From: Enterovibrio gelatinilyticus
GTDB lineage: Bacteria; Pseudomonadota; Gammaproteobacteria; Enterobacterales; Vibrionaceae
Assembly (NCBI RefSeq): GCF_028683095.1
Contig: NZ_JAJUBC010000002.1
Span: 62,001-126,000, forward strand
Reading direction: 5' to 3'
DNA: 64,000 nucleotides
In this document: positions 12,544 through 20,214 of the stretch, piece by piece
Layout of the letters: each line of letters opens with the position of its first letter
Position numbering within the stretch: the stretch's first letter is position 1
Program-made: the position numbers and the translations under genes
The notes under the pieces: model-generated
Database searches by the model: none
What the model saw: the letters and a program-made list of their open reading frames with translations, nothing else
What the model was told of the DNA's origin: nothing

Positions 12544-13617
12544 CTAATCCTGACGAGCGTTAAGTTTCAACAAAGTGTGTCCAAGACCGATGTCATCCGT
12601 TTTTTCCACCACGTCAAACCCTGCCTCTTCAACAATTTGAACAAACTCTTCGCAGCGATAGAAGCGACTGTTCCCATTGGCAAGGCAAGTAAAATACAAC
12701 GAAGTCGCATTCAGACTATACGCCGCCGCTTCATATTTCTGAGCATCCCAAAATAGGTCCAAGATATAAACCGTTGCATCCGGCTTCATCGCTTGGCGAA
12801 CGCGGCGCAAAATGCTCAAAATCTCCATTGGCGAAAAGCAATCTAAAAATTGACTCATCCACCATACATCCGCACCTTGAGGCAGGGACTGAGAAGCATC
12901 AAGTGCATTAAAAGCATGACCTTTGATTCGACCTTCATAGCCAATCTCTTTTGCCTGCTCTAATGCCATTTCAATCTGCGGAGGAAGGTCAATAATAGTG
13001 ACTGTCACATCAGGGCAGTATTGACAACATTGCCTCGCCCATTGCCCTGTATTTCCACCAATATCAAACACGTTTTTAGGCGTATCCGCGAACACTTTTT
13101 CGAGCAACAAGGGAAAAGAGCGATCAGAGTAAAAGTGATCGAACTGGAACCAGCTTTTCTTGGCCTTTTCTGGTAGCTGCGATAAGCCTTCGTAAATCGT
13201 ACTCCAGTCTCCTAACTCTTTTAGGCCTGCAGGCGTACCAGTTTCTATAGACTCGGTGAGATGGCTCATCGCGGCGTAACAAACGTCAGCAGTGAAATCC
13301 ATATTTGCACGTGTCATTCCATCATGCAGCAGGAAATATCCCAGGTTGGCAATACAATAGCGCGGTGACTTCCACGTAACGATATGGGCAGACACTGCCA
13401 TATCGAGTAGCACTTTAACACCGTACTCTGATACTCCCGTTGTAGTTGCGATCTCTGTGGCATCAAGGCCATCACTTCCCGCCTCATCAAGGGCAGACAA
13501 AATATTGAGATCTCGCAATGTGCGAGCGGTATGAAAAACAATTGGCGCAAAAGCGAGCTTTTGCGCCTCTGTTTTTGCGCTCAATCCGTTATACGGATCA
13601 ACTTCATAAGACTTCAC
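12544..13617 (-). CDS. SAM-dependent methyltransferase (O-methyltransferase-type fold) of the APE locus
   Basis: 357-aa class I methyltransferase. The N-terminal winged-helix/dimerisation-like part (about residues 25-110) carries a MarR-like stretch TTGVSEYGVKVLLD. SAM motif I follows, VFDIGGNTGQWARQ near residue 189, then IIDLPPQIEMA near residue 212. The fold matches small-molecule methyltransferases related to hydroxyindole or caffeate O-methyltransferases. In APE clusters such enzymes are thought to methylate the hydroxyphenyl head group or its precursor. It lies between the flavoenzyme and the lipoprotein gene on the minus strand. Whether it acts on carbon or oxygen, and on free or ACP-bound substrate, cannot be read from the sequence. 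Confidence 0.85.
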   Translation of the reverse strand: MKSYEVDPYNGLSAKTEAQKLAFAPIVFHTARTLRDLNILSALDEAGSDGLDATEIATTTGVSEYGVKVLLDMAVSAHIVTWKSPRYCIANLGYFLLHDGMTRANMDFTADVCYAAMSHLTESIETGTPAGLKELGDWSTIYEGLSQLPEKAKKSWFQFDHFYSDRSFPLLLEKVFADTPKNVFDIGGNTGQWARQCCQYCPDVTVTIIDLPPQIEMALEQAKEIGYEGRIKGHAFNALDASQSLPQGADVWWMSQFLDCFSPMEILSILRRVRQAMKPDATVYILDLFWDAQKYEAAAYSLNATSLYFTCLANGNSRFYRCEEFVQIVEEAGFDVVEKTDDIGLGHTLLKLNARQD

Positions 13618-13646
13618 GCTAAAAACCTACTACCTAAACAGTGTAC

Positions 13647-14042
13647 TTATGACTTAGAGGCACTCAGCACCGCTAAGTGCTTACGGATATCAACATCCAG
13701 ATTGTTGATCCAGCGATTGTAGTTACGATGAATTTTACCATCACTGTATTTAAGATTTTCAGAATCAACGTAATCAATCGAATAGCTCTTATCGCTATAC
13801 GTCACATCAATCACAGCACGATGAGAACGGACAAAGAGTTCACCCCGAATCACACCTGGTGCCGTTTCTGTCATGATCCAACCACGATCAGCGCCAGATT
13901 CCATAATGGCCTGCTTTACCGATAGCACTGGCACATTAAAAGCAACGGGAACGCTCTCAACATTTTTGATAGGTTGAACACGACCACAACCAACCAGCCC
14001 CACGACAACTGCCAACAAAACTAGACATTTCTTTAGATTCAC
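13647..14042 (-). CDS. Small putative lipoprotein of unknown function, first gene of the minus-strand APE arm
   Basis: 131 aa. The N-terminus MNLKKCLVLLAVVVGLVGC is a lipoprotein signal with lipobox LVGC, so the mature protein would start at Cys19. The rest is a small mixed alpha/beta domain with GWIMTETAPGVIRGEL and a central RAVIDVTYSDKSYSIDY, ending in a helical IHRNYNRWINNL stretch. I do not recognise a named domain. It lies 29 bp upstream of the methyltransferase and is divergent from the apeC-like gene across 131 bp. Position suggests a role in attaching or moving the pigment at the outer membrane, but function is unknown. Confidence 0.75.
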   Translation of the reverse strand: MNLKKCLVLLAVVVGLVGCGRVQPIKNVESVPVAFNVPVLSVKQAIMESGADRGWIMTETAPGVIRGELFVRSHRAVIDVTYSDKSYSIDYVDSENLKYSDGKIHRNYNRWINNLDVDIRKHLAVLSASKS

Positions 14043-14114
14043 GACTGACTCCTTATTATTGATTCAAACACCTTGTTGCGTGTTACAGTGATTACGATAT
14101 CATCAACATTACAC

Positions 14115-14132
14115 ATTGTTCATGCTAACAAT
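14115..14132. promoter_or_regulatory. Short inverted repeat in the divergent APE promoter region
   Basis: ATTGTT-N6-AACAAT, a perfect 6-bp inverted repeat, lies in the 131-bp spacer that must hold the promoters of both APE arms. It is a possible operator. No convincing -35/-10 pair or strong ribosome-binding site was found for the plus-strand start at 14174. Confidence 0.35.
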
Positions 14133-14173
14133 ACCTTGATCAATCACATATGCACTGATGTTATAGCCCGCCA

Positions 14174-14926
14174 ATGAGTAGTATTCAATTTAACCTACGA
14201 AAACTTAATGCACTGTCGCCTGGTCTAGTAAATCAAGAAGACTGGACAAACTGGTCTCATCTCGATTATCAATGGCCAGAAGGGGAAAACACTCCACCGG
14301 CCAGTGCCATACCAGCAATGATGCGCCGCCGCATGAGTGCTATTAGCAAATTAGCGGTGCAAATAGCAACAGAGCTCATTGAGCATGAAAGTGTCGACTT
14401 TGTGGTTTTCTCAAGTCGGCATGGTGAACTTCAACGTACTATCACCCTGCTTAACGAAATACAGGCTGGTCAAGATGCGTCACCCACGGCATTCTCTCAA
14501 TCGGTCCACAATACAGCTGCAGGCTTATTTACCATCGCAACAAAACAAGCCATACCCGCGACATCCCTCTCTGGTGGTGAGGATTCTTTTCATTATGCCC
14601 TCACTGAAGCTGCTATTTATTTAACAGAGAACCCCAAACACAAAGTATTGGTTGTTGATTTCGATGCTCCCTTACCTGAACCATATACGCCATTTAACCA
14701 ATATCACGTTCCCCCATATGCTTTTGGCGTAATTATCGAACACGGTGAGCAGTTCACTGTTTCTCGCTCTAGCGCTAGCCGCCATGACGCAACGCTCTTA
14801 TTACCGCAAGCACTCGCGTTTTATGCCAATGTCATGAATGCAGCACCCACCTTCGTCATTCAAAGCTCACGGCAACATTGGGAGTGGTGCACAAAGGGGA
14901 CATGGAATGTTGATAGCAATCAGTAA
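14174..14926 (+). CDS. apeC: KS-like chain-length factor of the APE type II PKS (ApeC-like)
   Basis: 250-aa protein resembling the N-terminal half of a ketosynthase. It shows SVHNTAAGLF near residue 116 and the structural position of the KS nucleophile as ATSLSGGEDSF near residue 135, where I see Ser instead of Cys. The C-terminal half with the two catalytic histidines is missing. The family is annotated as beta-ketoacyl synthase-like. In the characterised APE system ApeC pairs with the active ketosynthase ApeO, so a role as chain-length or stabilising partner is inferred. It is the first gene of the 17-gene operon. The next gene overlaps its 3' end by 20 bp. Confidence 0.85.
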   Translation: MSSIQFNLRKLNALSPGLVNQEDWTNWSHLDYQWPEGENTPPASAIPAMMRRRMSAISKLAVQIATELIEHESVDFVVFSSRHGELQRTITLLNEIQAGQDASPTAFSQSVHNTAAGLFTIATKQAIPATSLSGGEDSFHYALTEAAIYLTENPKHKVLVVDFDAPLPEPYTPFNQYHVPPYAFGVIIEHGEQFTVSRSSASRHDATLLLPQALAFYANVMNAAPTFVIQSSRQHWEWCTKGTWNVDSNQ

Positions 14927-15725
14927 GGGCTGGCGAATTCTAGCCACAGGTTTTTGCTTTAGTCTCTTTGGGGTTGGGGCTTTATGCCTAACCTTTATTA
15001 TATGCCCAATAATGACGTTTTCAGCACGCGACGCGCGAGAACGGGAGCATCGCGTGCAGCGAATCATTCAGCGCACTTTTATCGCATTTTGTCTGACGAT
15101 GAAATATACAGGCGCTATCAACTTTCGAATTTCAGGTGCAGATATTCTGAAGAAAGACAGACGCTGTCTTATTTTAGCCAATCACCCTAGCTTGATTGAT
15201 TACGTATTAATTGCATCTCAATTACCCCAATGCGACTGCCTCGTTAAAGCCGCTATTTGGCGTAACCCCTTTATGAAAGGCATAGTGAAAGCGGCTGGTT
15301 ACATCCCCAACAATGATCCAGACGACCTACTGTCACGCTGTAGTGATCGCTTAGACCAAGGCAATGTGTTGTTGGTGTTTCCTGAAGGTACTCGAACCAC
15401 ACCCGGCGAAAAGCAAAAGCTGCACAGAGGGGCATCACAAATTGCAGTTCGCACCCAAACCGACATCCGAATCATCCACATTACAGTCACCCCCAGCTTT
15501 CTTACCAAAGAGAGAAAATGGTATCAGGTTCCTGACATTCGCCCCTTTTTTCATGTGGAGGTGAAGGGTAAGATAAGCGCCAGTGAATTTAGTGGCAGTG
15601 ATGCAGCGGAACCAACAGAAGCTCGTCGTCTAAATCGGAGACTGGCAACCGAACTATTCCCCACCCCAATTAATTCCAAACATCGATATTCAACGAAAGA
15701 GGGCCACTGTGAGCACACTACATAA
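14907..15725 (+). CDS. 1-acyl-glycerol-phosphate acyltransferase-like protein (PlsC/LPLAT family)
   Basis: 272 aa from the ATG at 14907, which follows a GGGGA ribosome-binding site; the open frame extends upstream to 14838. An N-terminal membrane segment (about residues 10-38) precedes the acyltransferase motifs: NHPSLID (the HxxxxD box, near residue 93) and FPEGTRTTPGEKQKLHRG (near residue 159). Family members acylate lysophosphatidate or related acceptors at the inner membrane. In APE loci (probably ApeD by position) it is expected to help build the lipid anchor carrying the polyene, which is inference. It overlaps both neighbours (20 and 17 bp). Confidence 0.88.
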   Translation: MLIAISKGWRILATGFCFSLFGVGALCLTFIICPIMTFSARDAREREHRVQRIIQRTFIAFCLTMKYTGAINFRISGADILKKDRRCLILANHPSLIDYVLIASQLPQCDCLVKAAIWRNPFMKGIVKAAGYIPNNDPDDLLSRCSDRLDQGNVLLVFPEGTRTTPGEKQKLHRGASQIAVRTQTDIRIIHITVTPSFLTKERKWYQVPDIRPFFHVEVKGKISASEFSGSDAAEPTEARRLNRRLATELFPTPINSKHRYSTKEGHCEHTT

Positions 15726-15969
15726 CGACATTAAAAAACTGATCATCGATGCATTGAATCTAGAAGATCTCTCCATTGAAGACATCGACACCGACGCCCC
15801 TCTGTTTGGAGAAGGTCTAGGACTAGATTCTATTGATGCACTTGAGCTTGGCCTAGCCATTAAGAAAGCGTACAACGTGGTCATTGATGCTGACGATAGC
15901 AACACACGTGAGCATTTCGCCTCTGTCGCTAATTTGGCTTCGTTCATCTCTGCTAACAAAGCGGAGTAA
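15709..15969 (+). CDS. apeE: Acyl carrier protein, first of two (ApeE-like)
   Basis: 86-aa acidic ACP with a GTG start overlapping the acyltransferase gene by 17 bp; a GAGGG ribosome-binding site lies upstream. The phosphopantetheine attachment serine is Ser41 in LGLDSIDALEL. In the characterised APE system one ACP receives the aryl starter from the ligase and carries the growing chain. Two non-identical ACPs side by side are a hallmark of these clusters. Its phosphopantetheinyl transferase may be AcpS, encoded just beyond the island, or another enzyme elsewhere. Confidence 0.93.
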   Translation: MSTLHNDIKKLIIDALNLEDLSIEDIDTDAPLFGEGLGLDSIDALELGLAIKKAYNVVIDADDSNTREHFASVANLASFISANKAE

Positions 15970-15971
15970 AC

Positions 15972-16229
15972 ATGACTGACGTAAACAAAGCACAAATATT
16001 CGAACAAGTTCGCGATGCGCTAGTCGAACTCTTTGAATTAGCACCTGACGACATCACCCCTGAAGCCCGCCTCTATGATGAGCTGGATCTTGATAGCATT
16101 GACGCCGTTGATCTCGTGGTACATTTACAAAACACCACAGGCAAAAAAATCAAACCCGATGAGTTTAAGTCGGTGCGTACAGTGCAAGATGTTGTCGATG
16201 CTGTTGCTGATTTGCTAGCAGCACAGTAA
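15972..16229 (+). CDS. apeF: Acyl carrier protein, second of two (ApeF-like)
   Basis: 85-aa ACP starting two bases after the previous stop. The carrier serine is Ser42 in ELDLDSIDAVDL. It is distinct in sequence from its neighbour ACP and closer to the YD-ELDLDS type, so the two are not a recent duplication. The split of labour between the two ACPs (starter loading versus elongation) is not settled from sequence. The stop TAA overlaps the next ATG (TAATG). Confidence 0.93.
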   Translation: MTDVNKAQIFEQVRDALVELFELAPDDITPEARLYDELDLDSIDAVDLVVHLQNTTGKKIKPDEFKSVRTVQDVVDAVADLLAAQ

Positions 16230-16783
16230 TGAGATCCCTCAGTGCGGTAGCCGGAATGCTGCTTCTTGCTTACCCACTGGCGGTCTATGCAGGATTGTCC
16301 TATTGGGGTGCAGCACCTTTGGCACTGGTTCTCATTGTTCTTTTTGCTTGTCGTATCGTATCAAGCAGACGTTCAAAGAGTGGGCCACTCAAACATTTAG
16401 CCATACTCACTGGCACAATAGGAATAGCACTGGCATCTCTGGGCTACCTTTTCAAACAGCATGACTGGTTTCTCTACTATCCCGTGGTGGTCAACGCTGT
16501 CATGCTGGCGATATTTGCGCATAGTCTGAGTCAACCTCAGAGCATTGTTGAAAAGTTAGCGAGATTGCAAGACCCAGACCTTCCCCCCTCGGGAGTCAGT
16601 TACACGCGAAAAGTCACCAAGGTCTGGTGCCTGTTTTTTCTCCTAAACGGTAGCATTGCATGGCTCACCTGTTTCATGCCTCTGAGTAACTGGACTTTGT
16701 ATAACGGCTTACTCAGCTACTTAGCTGCAGGAACACTGTTTGCCGTGGAGTATTTAGTAAGAAAAAAGGTTCAAGCTTCGTGA
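16229..16783 (+). CDS. Polytopic membrane protein of APE clusters (ApeG-like, COG4648-type)
   Basis: 184-aa hydrophobic protein with about six membrane segments (roughly residues 4-22, 27-45, 57-75, 80-98, 130-148 and 155-175). A polar cytoplasmic loop around residue 100-128 contains LPPSGVSYTRKVTKVW. No catalytic motif is recognised. Proteins of this type occur next to the ACP and ligase genes in APE loci; the role is unknown, possibly membrane assembly of the synthase. One-base overlap with the ACP and 4-bp overlap with the ligase indicate translational coupling. Confidence 0.82.
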   Translation: MRSLSAVAGMLLLAYPLAVYAGLSYWGAAPLALVLIVLFACRIVSSRRSKSGPLKHLAILTGTIGIALASLGYLFKQHDWFLYYPVVVNAVMLAIFAHSLSQPQSIVEKLARLQDPDLPPSGVSYTRKVTKVWCLFFLLNGSIAWLTCFMPLSNWTLYNGLLSYLAAGTLFAVEYLVRKKVQAS

Positions 16784-18150
16784 TTTCTTTCACTCCACTT
16801 TCAGCACTGATTAGCTCGACGGATAGACCCCACACTCATCCCGTCGCCATTGACGACAATGGTAACGAACGAAGCTGGCGTGACTTCACTCGCCATGTCA
16901 TGACGCTTAGCCACCAGCTCGCTGCGCGACCTGAAAAAGAATGGGCTCTAGCCTTTGAAGACAGTTACCTCTTTTCCGTCGCGTTTTTTGCATTGTGTCA
17001 TGCCAACAAGTCGGTCATTTTACCAGGAAACCTTCAGCCGGGAGCACTCACTGAGCTCACAAGCTGCTGCGATGGCATTCTTCACGATACACGTGTGATA
17101 GCGCCAAAAGGCCTCTTAACACTAACGTTGCCGGACGCGCTCATCCCAACCAATGACGCGCTACCCGCGCTACAACCGTTTACTGATCTTAAGTTAACCT
17201 TGTTCACCTCAGGCTCAAGTGGCGTACCTAAAGCTATCGAAAAGTCACTACATCAACTACAAGAAGAATTGAACCAGCTTGAACAACAGTGGGGAAAGCA
17301 GGTTCAACAAGCGACGTTTTTTAGCACTGTTTCTCACCAGCATATCTACGGTTTTCTGTTTCGTATTCTCTGGCCATTAAGCGCAGGTCGCCCATTTATG
17401 TGCCGCGACTTGGTTTACCCAGAACAAGTTATTGCTCAAGCAAAGGGGCACCATGTGCTCGTCAGTAGCCCCGCGTTGTTAAAACGGTTATCAGAACAAA
17501 CCAACTCTGACGGTTATTGCTCCATCTTTTCATCTGGAGGCCCCCTTCCGTATGACGCCGCACAGCACAGTATCGCCAGTCTTGGGTATCTTCCGATCGA
17601 AGTCTATGGCAGTACGGAAACAGGCGGCATTGGCTTTCGTCAGCAAACCAGTGAGTCCTCACCTTGGCGTTTGTTTGATGGGATCACGGCATCACTCAAT
17701 GAAAGCGGCTGCTTATCCTTACGCTCCCCTTATATTGACCCTCAGCAGTGGTATCACACCGCGGATATCTGCGAACTGTTCGATGATCGCCACTTTCTTC
17801 TGAAAGGCAGAGCCGATCGAGTGGTTAAAGTTGAAGAAAAACGCGTATCTCTGACGGAAATCGAGCAACGCCTTTGCCAAAGCCCGTGGGTGACGGACGC
17901 GGCGTCAGTTGTGCTATCACAAGGTGGTAGGCAGGTCATTGCCGCAGTCGTGGTATTATCTGCACAAGGTTTGGATATTATCCAAGAGACTAGCCAAGGA
18001 AAATTCAAGCTTTCGCTCCGTCACGCTATGAGAGAATGGCTTGAACCTATTGCGATTCCACGGCGATTAAAGTTCGTGCAAAATATCCCGCAAAATAGTC
18101 AGGGGAAAAGACAGCATTCGCTCATTGAAGCTCTATTTACCGACGAATAG
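16780..18150 (+). CDS. apeH: AMP-dependent acyl/aryl-ACP ligase (ApeH-like)
   Basis: 456-aa ANL-superfamily enzyme starting at GTG within GTGA. The P-loop LFTSGSSGVPKAIEKS is near residue 145. YGSTETGGIGF near residue 273 is the A5-type motif, and GRADRVVKVEEKRVSL near residue 345 is the hinge. The C-terminal NSQGKRQH holds the putative A10 lysine. In APE systems this ligase activates the aryl acid as adenylate and loads it on an ACP. With the ammonia-lyase in this operon, coumarate-type acids are the likely substrates here. It is shorter than typical CoA ligases and has no fused carrier domain. Confidence 0.88.
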   Translation: MISFTPLSALISSTDRPHTHPVAIDDNGNERSWRDFTRHVMTLSHQLAARPEKEWALAFEDSYLFSVAFFALCHANKSVILPGNLQPGALTELTSCCDGILHDTRVIAPKGLLTLTLPDALIPTNDALPALQPFTDLKLTLFTSGSSGVPKAIEKSLHQLQEELNQLEQQWGKQVQQATFFSTVSHQHIYGFLFRILWPLSAGRPFMCRDLVYPEQVIAQAKGHHVLVSSPALLKRLSEQTNSDGYCSIFSSGGPLPYDAAQHSIASLGYLPIEVYGSTETGGIGFRQQTSESSPWRLFDGITASLNESGCLSLRSPYIDPQQWYHTADICELFDDRHFLLKGRADRVVKVEEKRVSLTEIEQRLCQSPWVTDAASVVLSQGGRQVIAAVVVLSAQGLDIIQETSQGKFKLSLRHAMREWLEPIAIPRRLKFVQNIPQNSQGKRQHSLIEALFTDE

Positions 18151-18172
18151 CATCACGGCATACAGGAACAAT

Positions 18173-18523
18173 ATGCAACGAAAACCCACACTGGTCAGTG
18201 TCGAACTCAATGAAGATTCGGCCTCATTAAAACTCAAAATGGACCATACGCTCGAGGATTTTAAAGGGCATTTCCCGCAATACCCAATCCTCCCTGGCGT
18301 CACACAAATCGATCTAGCCGTTCAGTATGCTCGTGAGTATTTTGGTCTTTCTGGCTCGTTTGGTGGAATGGAAGTGATCAAATTTCAAGAACCAATATTG
18401 CCCGACATGGTCGTCACCCTCTCATTGACGTGGCACGCTGAGAAGCAAAAACTGTACTTCCGCTATGACTCCGACAAGTCTACTCACTCGTCAGGACGGA
18501 TGATGTTGAGTGAGCATGCATGA
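18173..18523 (+). CDS. apeI: Hotdog-fold 3-hydroxyacyl-ACP dehydratase (ApeI-like)
   Basis: 116 aa from the ATG at 18173, which has an AGGA ribosome-binding site; the open frame runs back to 18125 inside the ligase gene without resemblance. The hotdog core FKGHFPQYPILPGVTQIDLAV near residues 30-50 is the FabZ-like catalytic H-x-P-x-x-P-G region. In the characterised APE pathway ApeI forms a heteromeric dehydratase with ApeP that dehydrates the 3-hydroxyacyl-ACP to the enoyl form. Its stop overlaps the next start by 4 bp (ATGA). Confidence 0.88.
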   Translation: MQRKPTLVSVELNEDSASLKLKMDHTLEDFKGHFPQYPILPGVTQIDLAVQYAREYFGLSGSFGGMEVIKFQEPILPDMVVTLSLTWHAEKQKLYFRYDSDKSTHSSGRMMLSEHA

Positions 18524-20214
18524 GCGCATACTCTCCTTGTTTTTTAATCCCTTGTTATAACCACGGCGCAACGATTGGTGCTGTGGTTGAGGCACTGCGT
18601 GACTTTTCACTCCCCGTGTTAATTGTTGATGATGGGAGTGACGAGCAAACCAAGCAACAATTGTCTGTGGTTGCTCAATCGCCTCACGTCTACCTTCATA
18701 CGCTAACCGAAAATCAAGGCAAAGGCGGCGCCGTCATGGCGGGGTTCAGAAAAGCCACCGAGTTGGGCTTTTCACATGCATTACAAATTGATGCTGACGG
18801 ACAACATGATTTGACAGCCGTCCCTTCGTTGATTGCAGCCTCAACTGCGAACCCAGCTTCGTTAATCTCGGGTCGTCCGATCTACGATGAATCGGTGCCC
18901 AAATCACGGCTATATGGACGTTATATCACCCATTTTTGGGTCATGCTGGAAACTCTGTCCACAACAATCAAAGATTCGATGTGCGGTTTTCGTGCTTATC
19001 CATTGGTACAAACCCTTGCCGTGATTGACCAATCATCACCCGGTAAGCGCATGGATTTCGACATTGAAATCATGGTGCGCATGTACTGGGAAGCGATAGA
19101 CGTTCGGTTTATTGATATTCGCGTCATTTATCCAGAAGGCGGCATCTCTCATTTTGATGCGCTTAGAGACAACATGCGGATCAGTAAAATGCACACCTTA
19201 CTGTTCTTTTCTATGCTGCCGAAAATCCCTCATCTCCTCGCGATGAAACGCCAAAATAAGCAGCACTGGTCGGCACGTAAAGAACGCGGCACCATTTTAG
19301 GTATAAAGATTCTGTTGGGTATCTACCGCTTGCTTGGGCGCAAAGCTTTTAGCTTATTGTTACGTCCAGTCATGGCCTATTACTGGTTAACGGGTAAAGC
19401 GGCTCGAGAAGCATCAAAAGACTATTTGTCCAAACTAGAAGCCTTTTCCACCCAATATGGTCACCCCATACCCCCTAACCTATCGACTTACCGACACTTG
19501 GTTTCTTTTGGCGAAACCATGCTGGACAAGCTAGCAGCATGGCAGGGTGATTTTAACGAAAGCCATTTAACTATTTCCGGCGCAGAGCATTTTCAACACT
19601 TAGCGGCAGAAAAACGTGGAGCCATATTAATTGGCTCACACCTTGGGAATATCGAACTTTGTCGAGCGCTCAGTCGGCGCCATACCCACATAAAAATTAA
19701 TGCACTGGTGTTTACTGAACACGCTGAACAATTCAACAGCGTGATGGATGAAGTCAACGCGAATTCCTCGGTGAACCTCATCACGGTATCCCACTTAGGG
19801 CCAGACACCGCGATCATGCTGCAACAAAAAATAGATGACGGCGAATGGGTAGTGATCGTTGGAGATCGCACATCGGTAACGCGAGAAGGTAGAGTCGTCA
19901 TGGCTGATTTCTTAGGTGAGCCTGCGCCCTTTCCCCAAGGCCCATTCATTTTGGCCGCCGTGTTAAAAGCACCGGTATTTCTTCTTTTCGGCATTCGAGA
20001 CGAAAACAGCAACGATCCACATTTCAACGTGTATTTCGAACCATTCTACGATCCCATCCTCCTTCCACGCGGGAAGCGAGAGGACGCTCTACAAAAAGTC
20101 GTCGCACACTATGCAAGCCGACTTGAACACCACACACTAAAAGCGCCACTTCAATGGTATAACTTTTTCAATTTCTGGCAGTTAACGAGCAACGACAATG
20201 ACATTCAACGCTGA
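18520..20214 (+). CDS. Fusion of a GT2-family glycosyltransferase and an LpxL-like acyltransferase (ApeJ-like)
   Basis: 564-aa two-domain protein. Residues 1-240 form a family-2 glycosyltransferase with LIVDDGSDEQTK near 31 and QIDADGQHD near 89 (DXD-type metal site), related to dolichyl-phosphate mannosyltransferase-like enzymes. Residues 265-560 resemble LpxL/HtrB-type lipid acyltransferases, with GSHLGNIELCRAL near 370 (HxxxxE box) and VGDRTSV near 448. It may link the polyene to a sugar-lipid carrier, which is inference. The fusion is known from APE clusters. It overlaps the ammonia-lyase start by 17 bp. Confidence 0.85.
   Translation: MSAYSPCFLIPCYNHGATIGAVVEALRDFSLPVLIVDDGSDEQTKQQLSVVAQSPHVYLHTLTENQGKGGAVMAGFRKATELGFSHALQIDADGQHDLTAVPSLIAASTANPASLISGRPIYDESVPKSRLYGRYITHFWVMLETLSTTIKDSMCGFRAYPLVQTLAVIDQSSPGKRMDFDIEIMVRMYWEAIDVRFIDIRVIYPEGGISHFDALRDNMRISKMHTLLFFSMLPKIPHLLAMKRQNKQHWSARKERGTILGIKILLGIYRLLGRKAFSLLLRPVMAYYWLTGKAAREASKDYLSKLEAFSTQYGHPIPPNLSTYRHLVSFGETMLDKLAAWQGDFNESHLTISGAEHFQHLAAEKRGAILIGSHLGNIELCRALSRRHTHIKINALVFTEHAEQFNSVMDEVNANSSVNLITVSHLGPDTAIMLQQKIDDGEWVVIVGDRTSVTREGRVVMADFLGEPAPFPQGPFILAAVLKAPVFLLFGIRDENSNDPHFNVYFEPFYDPILLPRGKREDALQKVVAHYASRLEHHTLKAPLQWYNFFNFWQLTSNDNDIQR

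Noticed and set aside
19593-20027. 144-codon minus-strand ORF opposite the GT2-acyltransferase gene
   Set aside because: It is antisense to a clear gene and has no ribosome-binding site or domain.
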